In this document: in pieces, positions 1 to 12,542 of the stretch | How the letters are laid out: each line of letters begins with the position of its first letter | How positions within the stretch are numbered: position 1 is the stretch's first letter | Assembly: GCA_036874045.1 (NCBI GenBank) | Contig: JAZBRI010000008.1 | Location: 9,687,001 to 9,751,000 of the forward strand | Source: Cymodocea nodosa | Taxonomy: Eukaryota > Streptophyta > Magnoliopsida > Alismatales > Cymodoceaceae | DNA length: 64,000 nucleotides | Reading direction: 5' to 3' | Program-made: the position numbers and the translations under genes | Notes under the pieces: generated by a model | Told to the model about the DNA's origin: nothing | Databases searched by the model: none | Seen by the model: the letters and a program-made list of their open reading frames with translations, nothing else

Positions 1-692
1 GATCTTCATCTACTAGAGGGGTTTTAGAAGGTGGAGGAGATGGAGGAATAGAAGCAGAGCTCGAATCTGCATACAATCCTTGAATCACCATAAGAGTGTG
101 AGGAGAAGGAATTAGATGAGATTCTACATTAGATGAAGGAGGAGGAGGTGTGAAGTCTTCTTTATTTACAAAAAGAAGTTTAGCAAAACTCAGATGAGAG
201 GAGAGAGTTCTCTTTCTTCTCCTAGAGTATGTGAATTAAGTTGTTGGAAGGGGAGATGTGGAAACTGTAGGAAAAACTAGATATGCAGAAATCAAGCAAG
301 GAGTACTAGGAGCAATTTGGTGTAAAGTTCCAATGCTAATATCAGGAATTGGAGGATAAGTTCTACTAGCAATATGCTTGAAATCAACCCCTTTCGTAGG
401 CAGAAAGAATTCTGGTGTAGTAGTAAATTTTTGCTTATATGTCATATTAGAGGCAGTATGATAGCAAGCAAATTCGGAAGGTTCTTGAATTTTTATTCCT
501 AGTTGCTCACTGAGTTTATGTAGTAAAACTTGATTTCTCCTCCTTACTATTGTATCTTGTAAGTGTAGGGCCATATGCAGGGCACGTCTCTCAAAGGCCC
601 TAATATCCACCCCAATTCTGATGGAGAAAGAGCAATATTGATATCAGTAGATGGTATTCCAAAAAGGGTCTCCAAAAATTCTGAATCAATCC
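1..692 (-). repeat. Unit 1, partial, D type
   Basis: The left end is cut by the window. A premature TAA at 236-238 (gaattaag) splits the frame; the upstream part is open from 610 to 236. It reads DTIVRRR and SIGTLHQ. Twin of unit 10. Confidence 0.95.
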
Positions 693-1676
693 TTATTGTT
701 TGATGTTGTAGGTGCAAGAGAAAAAAATGTGGAAAACTCTCAAGATTTGAGTAGAAAGGAGAATTAGGTCTTCAAAAATGGATAAACCAGATGAAGGAGA
801 AATAAGACCTAAAGCCCTTGATGATTAAGCAAATTGTGAATTGTATCCATTCCTTGAAAATTGACAGGTCTACTGTAGATGATCTTCATTCCTTTATATT
901 TATTGTAAAACAGATCCCTAGTTGCAGTAGATCTGAAATAATATACATCCGCAAGGATATTTGAAGAATATGTGACTGGAACCTTTGGATCTTCATCTAC
1001 TAGAGGGGTTTTAGAAGGTGGAGGAGATGGAGGAATAGAAGCAGAGCTCGAATCTGCATACAATCCTTGAATCACCATAAGAGTGTGAGGAGAAGGAATT
1101 AGATGAGATTCTACATTAGATGGAGGAGGAGGTGTGAAGTCTTCTCTATTTACAAAAAGAAGTTTAGCAAAACTCAGATGAGAGGAGAGAGTTCTCTTTC
1201 TTCTCCTAGAGTATTTGAATTGAGTTGTTGGAAGGGGAGATGTGGAAACTGTAGGCAAAACTAGATATGCAGAAATCAAGCAAGGAGTACTAGGAGCAAT
1301 TTGGTATAAATTTCCAATGGTAATATCAGGAATTGGAGGATAAGTTCTTCTAGCAATATGCTGGAAATCAACCCCTTTCGTAGGCAGAAAGAATTCTGGT
1401 GTAGTAGTAAATTTTTGCTTATATGTCATATTAGAGGCAGTATGATAACAAGCAAATTCAGAAGGTTCTTGAATTTTTATTCCTAGTTGCTCACTGAGTT
1501 TATGTAGTAAAATTGGATTTCTCCTCCTTACTAGTGTATCTTGTAAGTGTAGGGCCATATGCAGGGCACATCTCTCAAAGGCCCTAATATCCACCCCAAT
1601 TCTGATGGAGAAAGAGCAATATTGATATCAGTAGATGGTATTCCAAAAAGGGTCTCCAAAAATTCTGAATCAATCC
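693..1676 (-). repeat. Unit 2, 984 bp, B type, frameshifted
   Basis: One A is lost near 811-813 (cctaaagccc for cctaaaagccc), so the frame open from 1594 ends early at 809. It also has QFKYS and a gcacatctc change. Twin of unit 11. Confidence 0.95.
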
Positions 1677-2664
1677 TTACTGTTTGATGTTGTAGGTGCA
1701 AGAGAAATAAATGTGGAAAACTCTTAAGATTTGAGTAGAAAGGAGAATTAGGTCTTCAAAAATGGATAAACCAGATGAAGGAGAAATAAGACCTAAAAGC
1801 CATTGATGATTAAGCAAATTGTGAATTGTATCCATTCCTTGAAAATTGACAGGTCTACTGTAGATGATCTTCATTCCTTTATATTTATTGGAAAACAGAT
1901 CCCTAGTTGCAGTAGATCTGAAATAATATACATCCGCAATGATATTTGAAGAATAAGTGACTGGAACCTTTGGATCTTCATCTACTAGAGGGGTTTTAGA
2001 AGGTGGAGGAGATGGAGGAATAGAAGTAGAGCTCGAATCTGCATACAATCCTTGAATCACCATAAGAGTGTGAGGAGAAGGAATTAGATGAGATTCTACA
2101 TTAGATGAAGGAGGAGGAGGTGTGAAGTCTTCTCTATTTACAAAAAGAAGTTTAGCAAAACTCAGATGAGAGGAGAGAGTTCTCTTTCTTCTCCTAGAGT
2201 ATGTGAATTGAGTGGTTGGAAGGGGAGATGTGGAAACTGTAGGCAAAACTAGAGATGCAGAAATCAAGCAAGGAGGACTAGGAGCAATTTGGTGTAAAGT
2301 TCCAATGCAAATATCAGGAATTAGAGGATGAGTTCTTCTAGCAATATGCTTGAAATCAACCCCTTTCGTAGGCAGAAAGAATTCCGGTGTAGTAGTAAAT
2401 TTTTGCTTATATGTCATATTAGAGGCGGTATGATAACAAGCAAATTCAGAAGGTTCTTGAATTTTTATTCCTAGTTGCTCACTGAGTTTATGTCGTAAAA
2501 CTTGATTTCCCCTCCTTACTAGTATATCTTGTAAGTGTAGGTCCATATGCATGGCACGTCTCTCAAAGGCCCTAATATCCACCCCAATTCTGATGGAGAA
2601 AGAGCAACATTGATATCAGTAGATGGTATTCCCAAAAGGGTCTCCAAAAATTCTGAATCAATCC
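1677..2664 (-). repeat. Unit 3, 988 bp, A type, intact ORF
   Basis: The frame is open 2582 to 1677. Private changes are VLRHK, MHMDLHL and QWLLGL. Twin of unit 12. Confidence 0.95.
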
Positions 2665-3652
2665 TTACTGTTTGATGTTGTAGGTGCAAGAGAAATAAAT
2701 GTGGAAAACTCTTAAGATTTGAGTAGAAAGGAGAATTAGGTCTTCAAAAATGGATAAACCAGATGAAGGAGAAAAAAGACCTAAAAGCCCTTGATGATTA
2801 AGCAAATTGTGAATTGTATCCATTCCTTGAAAATTGACAGGTCTACGGTAGATGATCTTCATTCCTTTATATTTATTGTAAAACAGATCCCTAGTTGCAG
2901 TAGATCTGAAATAATATACATCCGCAATGATATTTGAAGAATAAGTGACTGGAACCTTTGGATCTTCATCTACTAGAGGGGTTTTAGAAGGTGGAGGAGA
3001 TGGAGGAATAGAAGCAGAGCTCGAATCTGCATAAAATCCTTGAATCACCATAAGAGTGTGAGGAGAAGGAAATAGATGAGATTCTACATTGGATGAAGGA
3101 GGAGGAGGTGTGAAGTCTTCTCTATTTACAAAAAGAAGTTTAGCAAAACTCAGATGAGAGGAGAGAGTTCTCTTTCTTCTCCTAGAGTATGTGAATTGAG
3201 TGGTTGGAAGGGGAGATGTGGAAACTGTAGGCAAAACTAGAGATGCAGAAATCAAGCAAGGAGGACTAGGAGCAATTTGGTGTAAAGTTCCAATGCAAAT
3301 ATCAGGAATTGGAGGATAAGTTCTTCTAGCAATATGCTTGAAATCAACTCCTTTCGTAGGCAGAAAGAATTTTGGTGTAGTAGTAAATTTTTGCTTATAT
3401 GTCATATTAGAGGCAGTATGATAACAAGCAAATTCAGAAGGTTCTTGAATTTTTATTCCTAGTTGCTCAATGAGTTTATGTAGTAAAACTTGATTTCTCC
3501 TCCTTACTAGTGTATCTTGTAAGTGTAGGGCCATATGCAGGGCACGTCTCTCAAAGGCCCTAATATCCACCCCAATTCTGATGGAGAAAGAGCAATATTG
3601 ATATCAGTAGATGGTATTCCAAAAAGGGTCTCCAAAAATTCTGAATCAATCC
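2665..3652 (-). repeat. Unit 4, 988 bp, C type, intact ORF
   Basis: The frame is open 3570 to 2665. It has YPPIPDICIG with GFYADS, SHLFPS and KLIEQ. An EcoRI-like gaattc is lost (gaatttt near 3368). Twin of unit 13. Confidence 0.95.
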
Positions 3653-4644
3653 TTATTGTTTGATGTTGTAGGTGCAAGAGAAAAAAATGTGGAAAACTCT
3701 CAAGATTTGAGTAGAAAGGAGAATTAGGTCTTCAAAAATGGATAAACCAGATGAAGGAGAAATAAGACCTAAAAGCCCTTGATGATTAAGCAAATTGTGA
3801 ATTGTATCCATTCCTTGAAAATTGACAGGTCTACTGTAGATGATCTTCATTCCTTTATATTTATTGTAAAACAGATCCCTAGTTGCAGTAGATCTGAAAT
3901 AATATACATCCGCAAGGATATTTGAAGAATATGTGACTGGAACCTTTGGATCTTCATCTACTAGAGGGGTTTTAGAAGGTGGAGGAGATGGAGGAATAGA
4001 AGCAGAGCTCGAATCTGCATACAATCCTTGAATCACTATAAGAGTGTGAGGAGAAGGAATTAGATGAGATTCTACATTAGATGGAGGAGGAGGTGTGAAG
4101 TCTTCTCTATTTACAAAAAGAAGTTTAGCAAAACTCAGATGAGAGGAGAGAGTTCTCTTTCTTCTCCTAGAGTATGTGAATTGAGTTGTTGGAAGGGGAG
4201 ATGTGGAAACTGTAGGCAAAACTAGATATGCAGAAATCAAGCAAGGAGGGACTAGGAGCAATTTGGTGTAAAGTTCCAATGCAAGTATCAGGAATTGGAG
4301 GATAAGTTCTTCTAGCAATATGCTTGAAATCAACTCCTTTCGTAAGCAGAAAGAATTGTGGTGTAGTAGTAAATTTTTGCTTATATGTCATATTAGAGGC
4401 AGTATGATAACAAGCAAATTCAGAAGGGTTCTTGAATTTTTATTCCTAGTTGCTCATTGAGTTTTATGTAGTAAAACTTGATTTTCTCCTCCTTACTAGT
4501 GTATCTTGTAAGTGTAGGGGCCATATGCAGGGCACGTTTCTCAAAGGCCCCTAATATCCACCCCAATTCTGATGGAGAAAGAGCAATATTGATATCAGTA
4601 GATGGTATTCCCAAAAGGGTCTCCAAAAAATTCTCAATCAATCC
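3653..4644 (-). repeat. Unit 5, 992 bp, B-left/C-right mosaic with homopolymer gains
   Basis: The frame is open 4333 to 3653 and then broken by several one-base gains. One gain (cccc near 4554) places the LGWIL segment in frame with the AFEKRALH segment (open 4641 to 4420). That could be an ancestral state or a sequencing error. Confidence 0.93.
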
Positions 4645-4965
4645 TTACTGTTTGATGTTGTAGGTGCAAGAGAAATAAATGTGGAAAACTCTTAAGATTT
4701 GAGTAGAAAGGAGAATTAGGTCTTCAAAAATGGATAAACCAGATGAAGGAGAAATAAGACCTAAAAGCCCTTGATGATTAAGCAAATTGTGAATTGTATC
4801 CATTCCTTGAAAAATTGACAGGTCTACGGTAGATGATCTTCATTCCTTTATATTTATTGTAAAACAGATCCCTAGTTGCAGTAGATCTGAAATAATATAC
4901 ATCCGCAAGGATATTTGAAGAATATGTGACTGGAACCTTTGGATCTTCATCTACTAGAGGGTTTT
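4249..4965. other. Patch of one-base homopolymer indels (probable sequence error)
   Basis: Against neighbouring units there are seven one-base gains in unit 5: g near 4250, g near 4427, t near 4466, t near 4484, g near 4519, c near 4554 and a near 4629. Unit 6 has one gain (a near 4812) and one loss (g near 4960). All lie in homopolymers. No other ~700-bp stretch of the window looks like this. Confidence 0.7.
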
Positions 4966-5632
4966 AGAAGGTGGAGGAGATGGAGGAATAGAAGCAGAGC
5001 TCGAATCTGCATACAATCCTTGAATCACCATAAGAGTGTGAGGAGAAGGAATTAGATGAGATTCTACATTAGATGAATGAGGAGGAGGTGTGAAGTCTTC
5101 TCTATTTACAAAAAGAAGTTTAGCAAAACTCAGATGAGAGGAGAGAGTTCTCTTTCTTCTCCTAGAGTATGTGAATTGAGTGGTTGGAAGGGGAGATGTG
5201 GAAACTGTAGGCAAAACTAGAGATGCAGAAATCAAGCAAGGAGGACTAGGAGCAATTTGGTGTAAAGTTCCAATGCAAATATCAGGAATTAGAGGATGAG
5301 TTCTTCTAGCAATATGCTTGAAATCAACCCGTTTCGTAGGCAGAAAGAATTCCGGTGTAGTAGTAAATTTTTGCTTATATGTCATATTAGAGGCGGTATG
5401 ATAACAAGCAAATTCAGAAGGTTCTTGAATTTTTATTCCTAGTTGCTCACTGAGTTTATGTAGTAAAACTTGATTTCCCCTACTTACTAGTATATCTTGT
5501 AAGTGTAGGGCAATATGCATGGCACGTCTCTCAAAGGCCCTAATATCCACCCCAATTCTGATGGAGAAAGAGCAATATTGATATCAGTAGATGGTATTCC
5601 AAAAAGGGTCTCCAAAAATTCTGAATCAATCC
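4645..5632 (-). repeat. Unit 6, 988 bp, A-type mosaic, two compensating indels
   Basis: A gained A near 4812 and a lost G near 4960 cancel in length. The frame is open 5550 to 4954 only. The left part carries aaggatattt...aatatg, usual in B units; the right part is A type. The GGA motif is altered near 5087. Confidence 0.94.
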
Positions 5633-6619
5633 TTACTGTTTGATGTTGTAGGTGCAAGAGAAATAAATGTGGAAAACTCTTAAGATTTGAGTAGAAAGGA
5701 GAATTAGGTCTTCAAAAATGGATAAACCAGATGAAGGAGAAATAAGACCTAAAAGCCCTTGATGATTAAGCAAATTGTGAATTGTATCCATTCCTTGAAA
5801 ATTGACAGGTCTACGGTAGATGATCTTCATCCTTTATATTTATTGTAAAACAGATCCCTAGTTGCAGTAGATCTGAAATAATATACATCCGCAATGATAT
5901 TTGAAGAACAAGTGACTGGAACCTTTGGATCTTCATCTACTAGAGGGGTTTTAGAAGGTGGAGGAGATGGAGGAATAGAAGCAGAGCTCGAATCTGCATA
6001 CAATCCTTGAATCACCATAAGAGTGTGAGGAGAAGGAATTAGATGAGATTCTACATTAGATGAAGGAGGAGGAGGTGTGAAGTCTTCTCTATTTACAAAA
6101 AGAAGTTTAGCAAAACTCAGATGAGAGGAGAGAGTTCTCTTTCTTCTCCTAGAGTATGTGAATTGAGTGGTTGGAAGGGGAGATGTGGAAACTGTAGGCA
6201 AAACTAGAGATGCAGAAATCAAGCAAGGAGGACTAGGAGCAATTTGGTGTAAAGTTCCAATGCAAATATCAGGAATTAGAGGATGAGTTCTTCTAGCAAT
6301 ATGCTTGAAATCAACCCGTTTCGTAGGCAGAAAGAATTCCGGTGTAGTAGTAAATTTTTGCTTATATGTCATATTAGAGGCGGTATGATAACAAGCAAAT
6401 TCAGAAGGTTTTTGAATTTTTATTCCTAGTTGCTCACTGAGTTTATGTAGTAAAACTTGATTTCCCCTCCTTACTAGTATATCTTGTAAGTGTAGGGCCA
6501 TATGCATGGCACGTCTCTCAAAGGCCCTAATATCCACCCCAATTCTGATGGAGAAAGAGCAATATTGATATCAGTAGATGGTATTCCAAAAAGGGTCTCC
6601 AAAAATTCTGAAAAAATCC
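5633..6619 (-). repeat. Unit 7, 987 bp, A type, frameshifted
   Basis: One T is lost near 5830 (cttcatccttt), leaving two overlapping frames: 6537-5827 and 5830-5633. It shares TCSSN, QKPSE and a gaaaaaatcc right end with unit 8. Confidence 0.95.
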
Positions 6620-7607
6620 TTACTGTTTGATGTTGTAGGTGCAAGAGAAATAAATGTGGAAAACTCTTAAGATTTGAGTAGAAAGGAGAATTAGGTCTTC
6701 AAAAATGGATAAACCAGATGAAGGAGAAATAAGACCTAAAAGCCCTTGATGATTAAGCAAATTGTGAATTGTATCCATTCCTTGAAAATTGACAGGTCTA
6801 CGGTAGATGATCTTCATTCCTTTATATTTATTGTAAAACAGATCCCTAGTTGCAGTAGATCTGAAATAATATACATCCGCAATGATATTTGAAGAACAAG
6901 TGACTGGAACCTTTGGATCTTCATCTACTAGAGGGGTTTTAGAAGGTGGAGGAGATGGAGGAATAGAAGCAGAGCTCGAATCTGCATACAATCCTTGAAT
7001 CACCATAAGAGTGTGAGGAGAAGGAATTAGATGAGATTCTACATTAGATGAAGGAGGAGGAGGTGTGAAGTCTTCTCTATTTACAAAAAGAAGTTTAGCA
7101 AAACTCAGATGAGAGGAGAGAGTTCTCTTTCTTCTCCTAGAGTATGTGAATTGAGTGGTTGGAAGGGGAGATGTGGAAACTGTAGGCAAAACTAGAGATG
7201 CAGAAATCAAGCAAGGAGGACTAGGAGCAATTTGGTGTAAAGTTCCAATGTAAATATCAGGAATTAGAGGATGAGTTCTTCTAGCAATATGCTTGAAATC
7301 AACCCCTTTCGTAGGCAGAAAGAATTCCGGTGTAGTAGTAAATTTTTGCTTATATGTCATATTAGAGGCGGTATGATAACAAGCAAATTCAGAAGGTTTT
7401 TGAATTTTTATTCCTAGTTGCTCACTGAGTTTATGTAGTAAAACTTGATTTCCCCTCCTTACTAGTATATCTTGTAAGTGTAGGGCCATATGCATGGCAC
7501 GTCTCTCAAAGGCCCTAATATCCACCCCAATTCTGATGGAGAAAGAGCAATATTGATATCAGTAGATGGTATTCCAAAAAGGGTCTCCAAAAATTCTGAA
7601 AAAATCC
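6620..7607 (-). repeat. Unit 8, 988 bp, A type, intact ORF
   Basis: The frame is open 7525 to 6620. It is a near copy of unit 7 without its one-base loss, plus IYIGTL. Confidence 0.95.
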
Positions 7608-8594
7608 TTACTGTTTGATGTTGTAGGTGCAAGAGAAATAAATGTGGAAAACTCTTAAGATTTGAGTAGAAAGGAGAATTAGGTCTTCAAAAATGGATAA
7701 ACCAGATGAAGGAGAAATGAGACCTAAAAGCCCTTGATGATTAAGCAAATTGTGAATTGTATCCATTCCTTGAAAATTGACAGGTCTACGGTAGATGATC
7801 TTCATTCCTTTATATTTATTGTAAAACAGATCCCTAGTTGCAGTAGATCTGAAATAATATACATCCGCAATGATATTTGAAGAATAAGTGACTGGAACCT
7901 TTGGATCTTCATCTACTAGAGGGGTTTTAGAAGGTGGAGGAGATGGAGGAATAGAAGTAGAGCTCGAATCTGCATACAATCCTTGAATCACCATAAGAGT
8001 GTGAGGAGAAGGAATTAGATGAGATTCTACATTAGATGAAGGAGGAGGAGGTGTGAAGTCTTCTCTATTTACAAAAAGAAGTTTAGCAAAACTCAGATGA
8101 GAGGAGAGAGTTCTCTTTCTTCTCCTAGAGTATGTGAATTGAGTGGTTGGAAGGGGAGATGTGGAAACTGTAGGCAAAACTAGAGATGCAGAAATCAAGC
8201 AAGGAGGACAAGGAGCAATTTGGTGTAAATTCCAATGCAAATATCAGGAATTGGAGGATAAGTTCTTCTAGCAATATGCTTGAAATCAACTCCTTTCGTA
8301 GGCAGAAAGAATTCTGGTGTAGTAGTAAATTTTTGCTTATATGTCATATTAGAGGCAGTATGATAACAAGCAAATTCAGAAGGTTCTTGAATTTTTATTC
8401 CTAGTTGCTCATTGAGTTTATGTAGTAAAACTTGATTTCTCCTCCTTACTAGTGTATCTTGTAAGTGTAGGGCCATATGCAGGGCACGTCTCTCAAAGGC
8501 CCTAATATCCACCCCAATTCTGATGGAGAAAGAGCAATATTGATATCAGTAGATGGTATTCCAAAAAGGGTCTCCAAAAATTCTGAATCAATCC
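7608..8594 (-). repeat. Unit 9, 987 bp, A-left/C-right mosaic, frameshifted
   Basis: One G is lost near 8229 (gtgtaaattcc for gtgtaaagttcc), giving frames 8512-8195 and 8240-7608. The switch from A to C markers lies between about 8215 and 8260. Confidence 0.95.
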
Positions 8595-9582
8595 CTATTG
8601 TTTGATGTTGTAGGTGCAAGAGAAAAAAATGTGGAAAACTCTCAAGATTTGAGTAGAAAGGAGAATTAGGTCTTCAAAAATGGATAAACCAGATGAAGGA
8701 GAAATAAGACCTAAAAGCCATTGATGATTAAGCAAATTGTGAATTGTATCCATTCCTTGAAAATTGACAGGTCTACTGTAGATGATCTTCCTTCCTTCAT
8801 ATTTATTGTAAAACAGATCCCTAGTTGCAGTAGATCTGAAATAATATACATCCGCAAGGATATTTGAAGAATAAGTGACTGGAACCTTTGGATCTTCATC
8901 TACTAGAGGGGTTTTAGAAGGTGGAGGAGATGGAGGAATAGAAGCAGAGCTCGAATCTGCATACAATCCTTGAATCACCATAAGAGTGTGAGGAGAAGGA
9001 ATTAGATGAGATTCTACATTAGATGAAGGAGGAGGAGGTGTGAAGTCTTCTTTATTTACAAAAAGAAGTTTAGCAAAACTCAGATGAGAGGAGAGAGTTC
9101 TCTTTCTTCTCCTAGAGTATGTGAATTAAGTTGTTGGAAGGGGAGATGTGGAAACTGTAGGCAAAACTAGATATGCAGAAATCAAGCAAGGAGTACTAGG
9201 AGCAATTTGGTGTAAAGTTCCAATGCTAATATCAGGAATTGGAGGATAAGTTCTACTAGCAATATGCTTGAAATCAACCCCTTTCGTAGGCAGAAAGAAT
9301 TCTGGTGTAGTAGTAAATTTTTGCTTATATGTCATATTAGAGGCAGTATGATAGCAAGCAAATTCGGAAGGTTCTTGAATTTTTATTCCTAGTTGCTCAC
9401 TGAGTTTATGTAGTAAAACTTGATTTCTCCTCCTTACTATTGTATCTTGTAAGTGTAGGGCCATATGCAGGGCACGTCTCTCAAAGGCCCTAATATCCAC
9501 CCCAATTCTGATGGAGAAAGAGCAATATTGATATCAGTAGATGGTATTCCAAAAAGGGTCTCCAAAAATTCTGAATCAATCC
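8595..9582 (-). repeat. Unit 10, 988 bp, D type, nonsense
   Basis: TAA at 9126-9128. Frames are open 9500-9126 and 8981-8595. Private YEGRKIIY and QWLLGL. Confidence 0.95.
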
Positions 9583-10566
9583 TTATTGTTTGATGTTGTA
9601 GGTGCAAGAGAAAAAAATGTGGAAAACTCTCAAGATTTGAGTAGAAAGGAGAATTAGGTCTTCAAAAATGGATAAACCAGATGAAGGAGAAATAAGACCT
9701 AAAGCCCTTGATGATTAAGCAAATTGTGAATTGTATCCATTCCTTGAAAATTGACAGGTCTACTGTAGATGATCTTCATTCCTTTATATTTATTGTAAAA
9801 CAGATCCCTAGTTGCAGTAGATCTGAAATAATATACATCCGCAAGGATATTTGAAGAATATGTGACTGGAACCTTTGGATCTTCATCTACTAGAGGGGTT
9901 TTAGAAGGTGGAGGAGATGGAGGAATAGAAGCAGAGCTCGAATCTGCATACAATCCTTGAATCACCATAAGAGTGTGAGGAGAAGGAATTAGATGAGATT
10001 CTACATTAGATGGAGGAGGAGGTGTGAAGTCTTCTCTATTTACAAAAAGAAGTTTAGCAAAACTCAGATGAGAGGAGAGAGTTCTCTTTCTTCTCCTAGA
10101 GTATTTGAATTGAGTTGTTGGAAGGGGAGATGTGGAAACTGTAGGCAAAACTAGATATGCAGAAATCAAGCAAGGAGTACTAGGAGCAATTTGGTATAAA
10201 TTTCCAATGGTAATATCAGGAATTGGAGGATAAGTTCTTCTAGCAATATGCTGGAAATCAACCCCTTTCGTAGGCAGAAAGAATTCTGGTGTAGTAGTAA
10301 ATTTTTGCTTATATGTCATATTAGAGGCAGTATGATAACAAGCAAATTCAGAAGGTTCTTGAATTTTTATTCCTAGTTGCTCACTGAGTTTATGTAGTAA
10401 AATTGGATTTCTCCTCCTTACTAGTGTATCTTGTAAGTGTAGGGCCATATGCAGGGCACATCTCTCAAAGGCCCTAATATCCACCCCAATTCTGATGGAG
10501 AAAGAGCAATATTGATATCAGTAGATGGTATTCCAAAAAGGGTCTCCAAAAATTCTGAATCAATCC
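9583..10566 (-). repeat. Unit 11, 984 bp, B type, frameshifted
   Basis: It has the same one-A loss as unit 2 (near 9701). The frame is open 10484 to 9699. Confidence 0.95.
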
Positions 10567-11554
10567 TTACTGTTTGATGTTGTAGGTGCAAGAGAAATAA
10601 ATGTGGAAAACTCTTAAGATTTGAGTAGAAAGGAGAATTAGGTCTTCAAAAATGGATAAACCAGATGAAGGAGAAATAAGACCTAAAAGCCATTGATGAT
10701 TAAGCAAATTGTGAATTGTATCCATTCCTTGAAAATTGACAGGTCTACTGTAGATGATCTTCATTCCTTTATATTTATTGGAAAACAGATCCCTAGTTGC
10801 AGTAGATCTGAAATAATATACATCCGCAATGATATTTGAAGAATAAGTGACTGGAACCTTTGGATCTTCATCTACTAGAGGGGTTTTAGAAGGTGGAGGA
10901 GATGGAGGAATAGAAGTAGAGCTCGAATCTGCATACAATCCTTGAATCACCATAAGAGTGTGAGGAGAAGGAATTAGATGAGATTCTACATTAGATGAAG
11001 GAGGAGGAGGTGTGAAGTCTTCTCTATTTACAAAAAGAAGTTTAGCAAAACTCAGATGAGAGGAGAGAGTTCTCTTTCTTCTCCTAGAGTATGTGAATTG
11101 AGTGGTTGGAAGGGGAGATGTGGAAACTGTAGGCAAAACTAGAGATGCAGAAATCAAGCAAGGAGGACTAGGAGCAATTTGGTGTAAAGTTCCAATGCAA
11201 ATATCAGGAATTAGAGGATGAGTTCTTCTAGCAATATGCTTGAAATCAACCCCTTTCGTAGGCAGAAAGAATTCCGGTGTAGTAGTAAATTTTTGCTTAT
11301 ATGTCATATTAGAGGCGGTATGATAACAAGCAAATTCAGAAGGTTCTTGAATTTTTATTCCTAGTTGCTCACTGAGTTTATGTCGTAAAACTTGATTTCC
11401 CCTCCTTACTAGTATATCTTGTAAGTGTAGGTCCATATGCATGGCACGTCTCTCAAAGGCCCTAATATCCACCCCAATTCTGATGGAGAAAGAGCAATAT
11501 TGATATCAGTAGATGGTATTCCCAAAAGGGTCTCCAAAAATTCTGAATCAATCC
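10567..11554 (-). repeat. Unit 12, 988 bp, A type, intact ORF
   Basis: The frame is open 11472 to 10567. It encodes the same protein as unit 3. Confidence 0.95.
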
Positions 11555-12542
11555 TTACTGTTTGATGTTGTAGGTGCAAGAGAAATAAATGTGGAAAACT
11601 CTTAAGATTTGAGTAGAAAGGAGAATTAGGTCTTCAAAAATGGATAAACCAGATGAAGGAGAAAAAAGACCTAAAAGCCCTTGATGATTAAGCAAATTGT
11701 GAATTGTATCCATTCCTTGAAAATTGACAGGTCTACGGTAGATGATCTTCATTCCTTTATATTTATTGTAAAACAGATCCCTAGTTGCAGTAGATCTGAA
11801 ATAATATACATCCGCAATGATATTTGAAGAATAAGTGACTGGAACCTTTGGATCTTCATCTACTAGAGGGGTTTTAGAAGGTGGAGGAGATGGAGGAATA
11901 GAAGCAGAGCTCGAATCTGCATAAAATCCTTGAATCACCATAAGAGTGTGAGGAGAAGGAAATAGATGAGATTCTACATTGGATGAAGGAGGAGGAGGTG
12001 TGAAGTCTTCTCTATTTACAAAAAGAAGTTTAGCAAAACTCAGATGAGAGGAGAGAGTTCTCTTTCTTCTCCTAGAGTATGTGAATTGAGTGGTTGGAAG
12101 GGGAGATGTGGAAACTGTAGGCAAAACTAGAGATGCAGAAATCAAGCAAGGAGGACTAGGAGCAATTTGGTGTAAAGTTCCAATGCAAATATCAGGAATT
12201 GGAGGATAAGTTCTTCTAGCAATATGCTTGAAATCAACTCCTTTCGTAGGCAGAAAGAATTTTGGTGTAGTAGTAAATTTTTGCTTATATGTCATATTAG
12301 AGGCAGTATGATAACAAGCAAATTCAGAAGGTTCTTGAATTTTTATTCCTAGTTGCTCAATGAGTTTTTGTAGTAAAACTTGATTTCTCCTCCTTACTAG
12401 TGTATCTTGTAAGTGTAGGGCCATATGCAGGGCACGTCTCTCAAAGGCCCTAATATCCACCCCAATTCTGATGGAGAAAGAGCAATATTGATATCAGTAG
12501 ATGGTATTCCAAAAAGGGTCTCCAAAAATTCTGAATCAATCC
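11555..12542 (-). repeat. Unit 13, 988 bp, C type, intact ORF
   Basis: The frame is open 12460 to 11555. It differs from unit 4 by LLQKL (ttttg near 12367). Confidence 0.95.

Larger units (their letters stand above)
1..4455. repeat. Nine-unit higher-order repeat, copy 1 (partner 8891-13342)
   Basis: Units 1 to 5 match units 10 to 14 at a constant offset of 8890 bp and share private variants: a one-base loss near 811 and 9701, QFKYS, GFYADS, and the unit-1 TAA. I saw only a handful of substitutions over ~4.4 kb (for example near 271, 2609 and 3963). Similarity drops near 4455, where unit 5 becomes C-like and unit 14 A-like. Confidence 0.85.

Noticed and set aside
4420..4641. Unit 5 as a preserved ancestral copy with the correct frame join
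   Set aside because: The extra base lies among eight other homopolymer indels in ~700 bp, so it is more simply an error. It is kept only as a possibility in the findings.
4478..4663. Plus-strand open frame
   Set aside because: It exists only because of the homopolymer gains in unit 5; other units do not keep it. Antisense shadow.
8186..8404. Plus-strand open frame in unit 9
   Set aside because: Created by the one-base loss near 8229; not conserved in other units.
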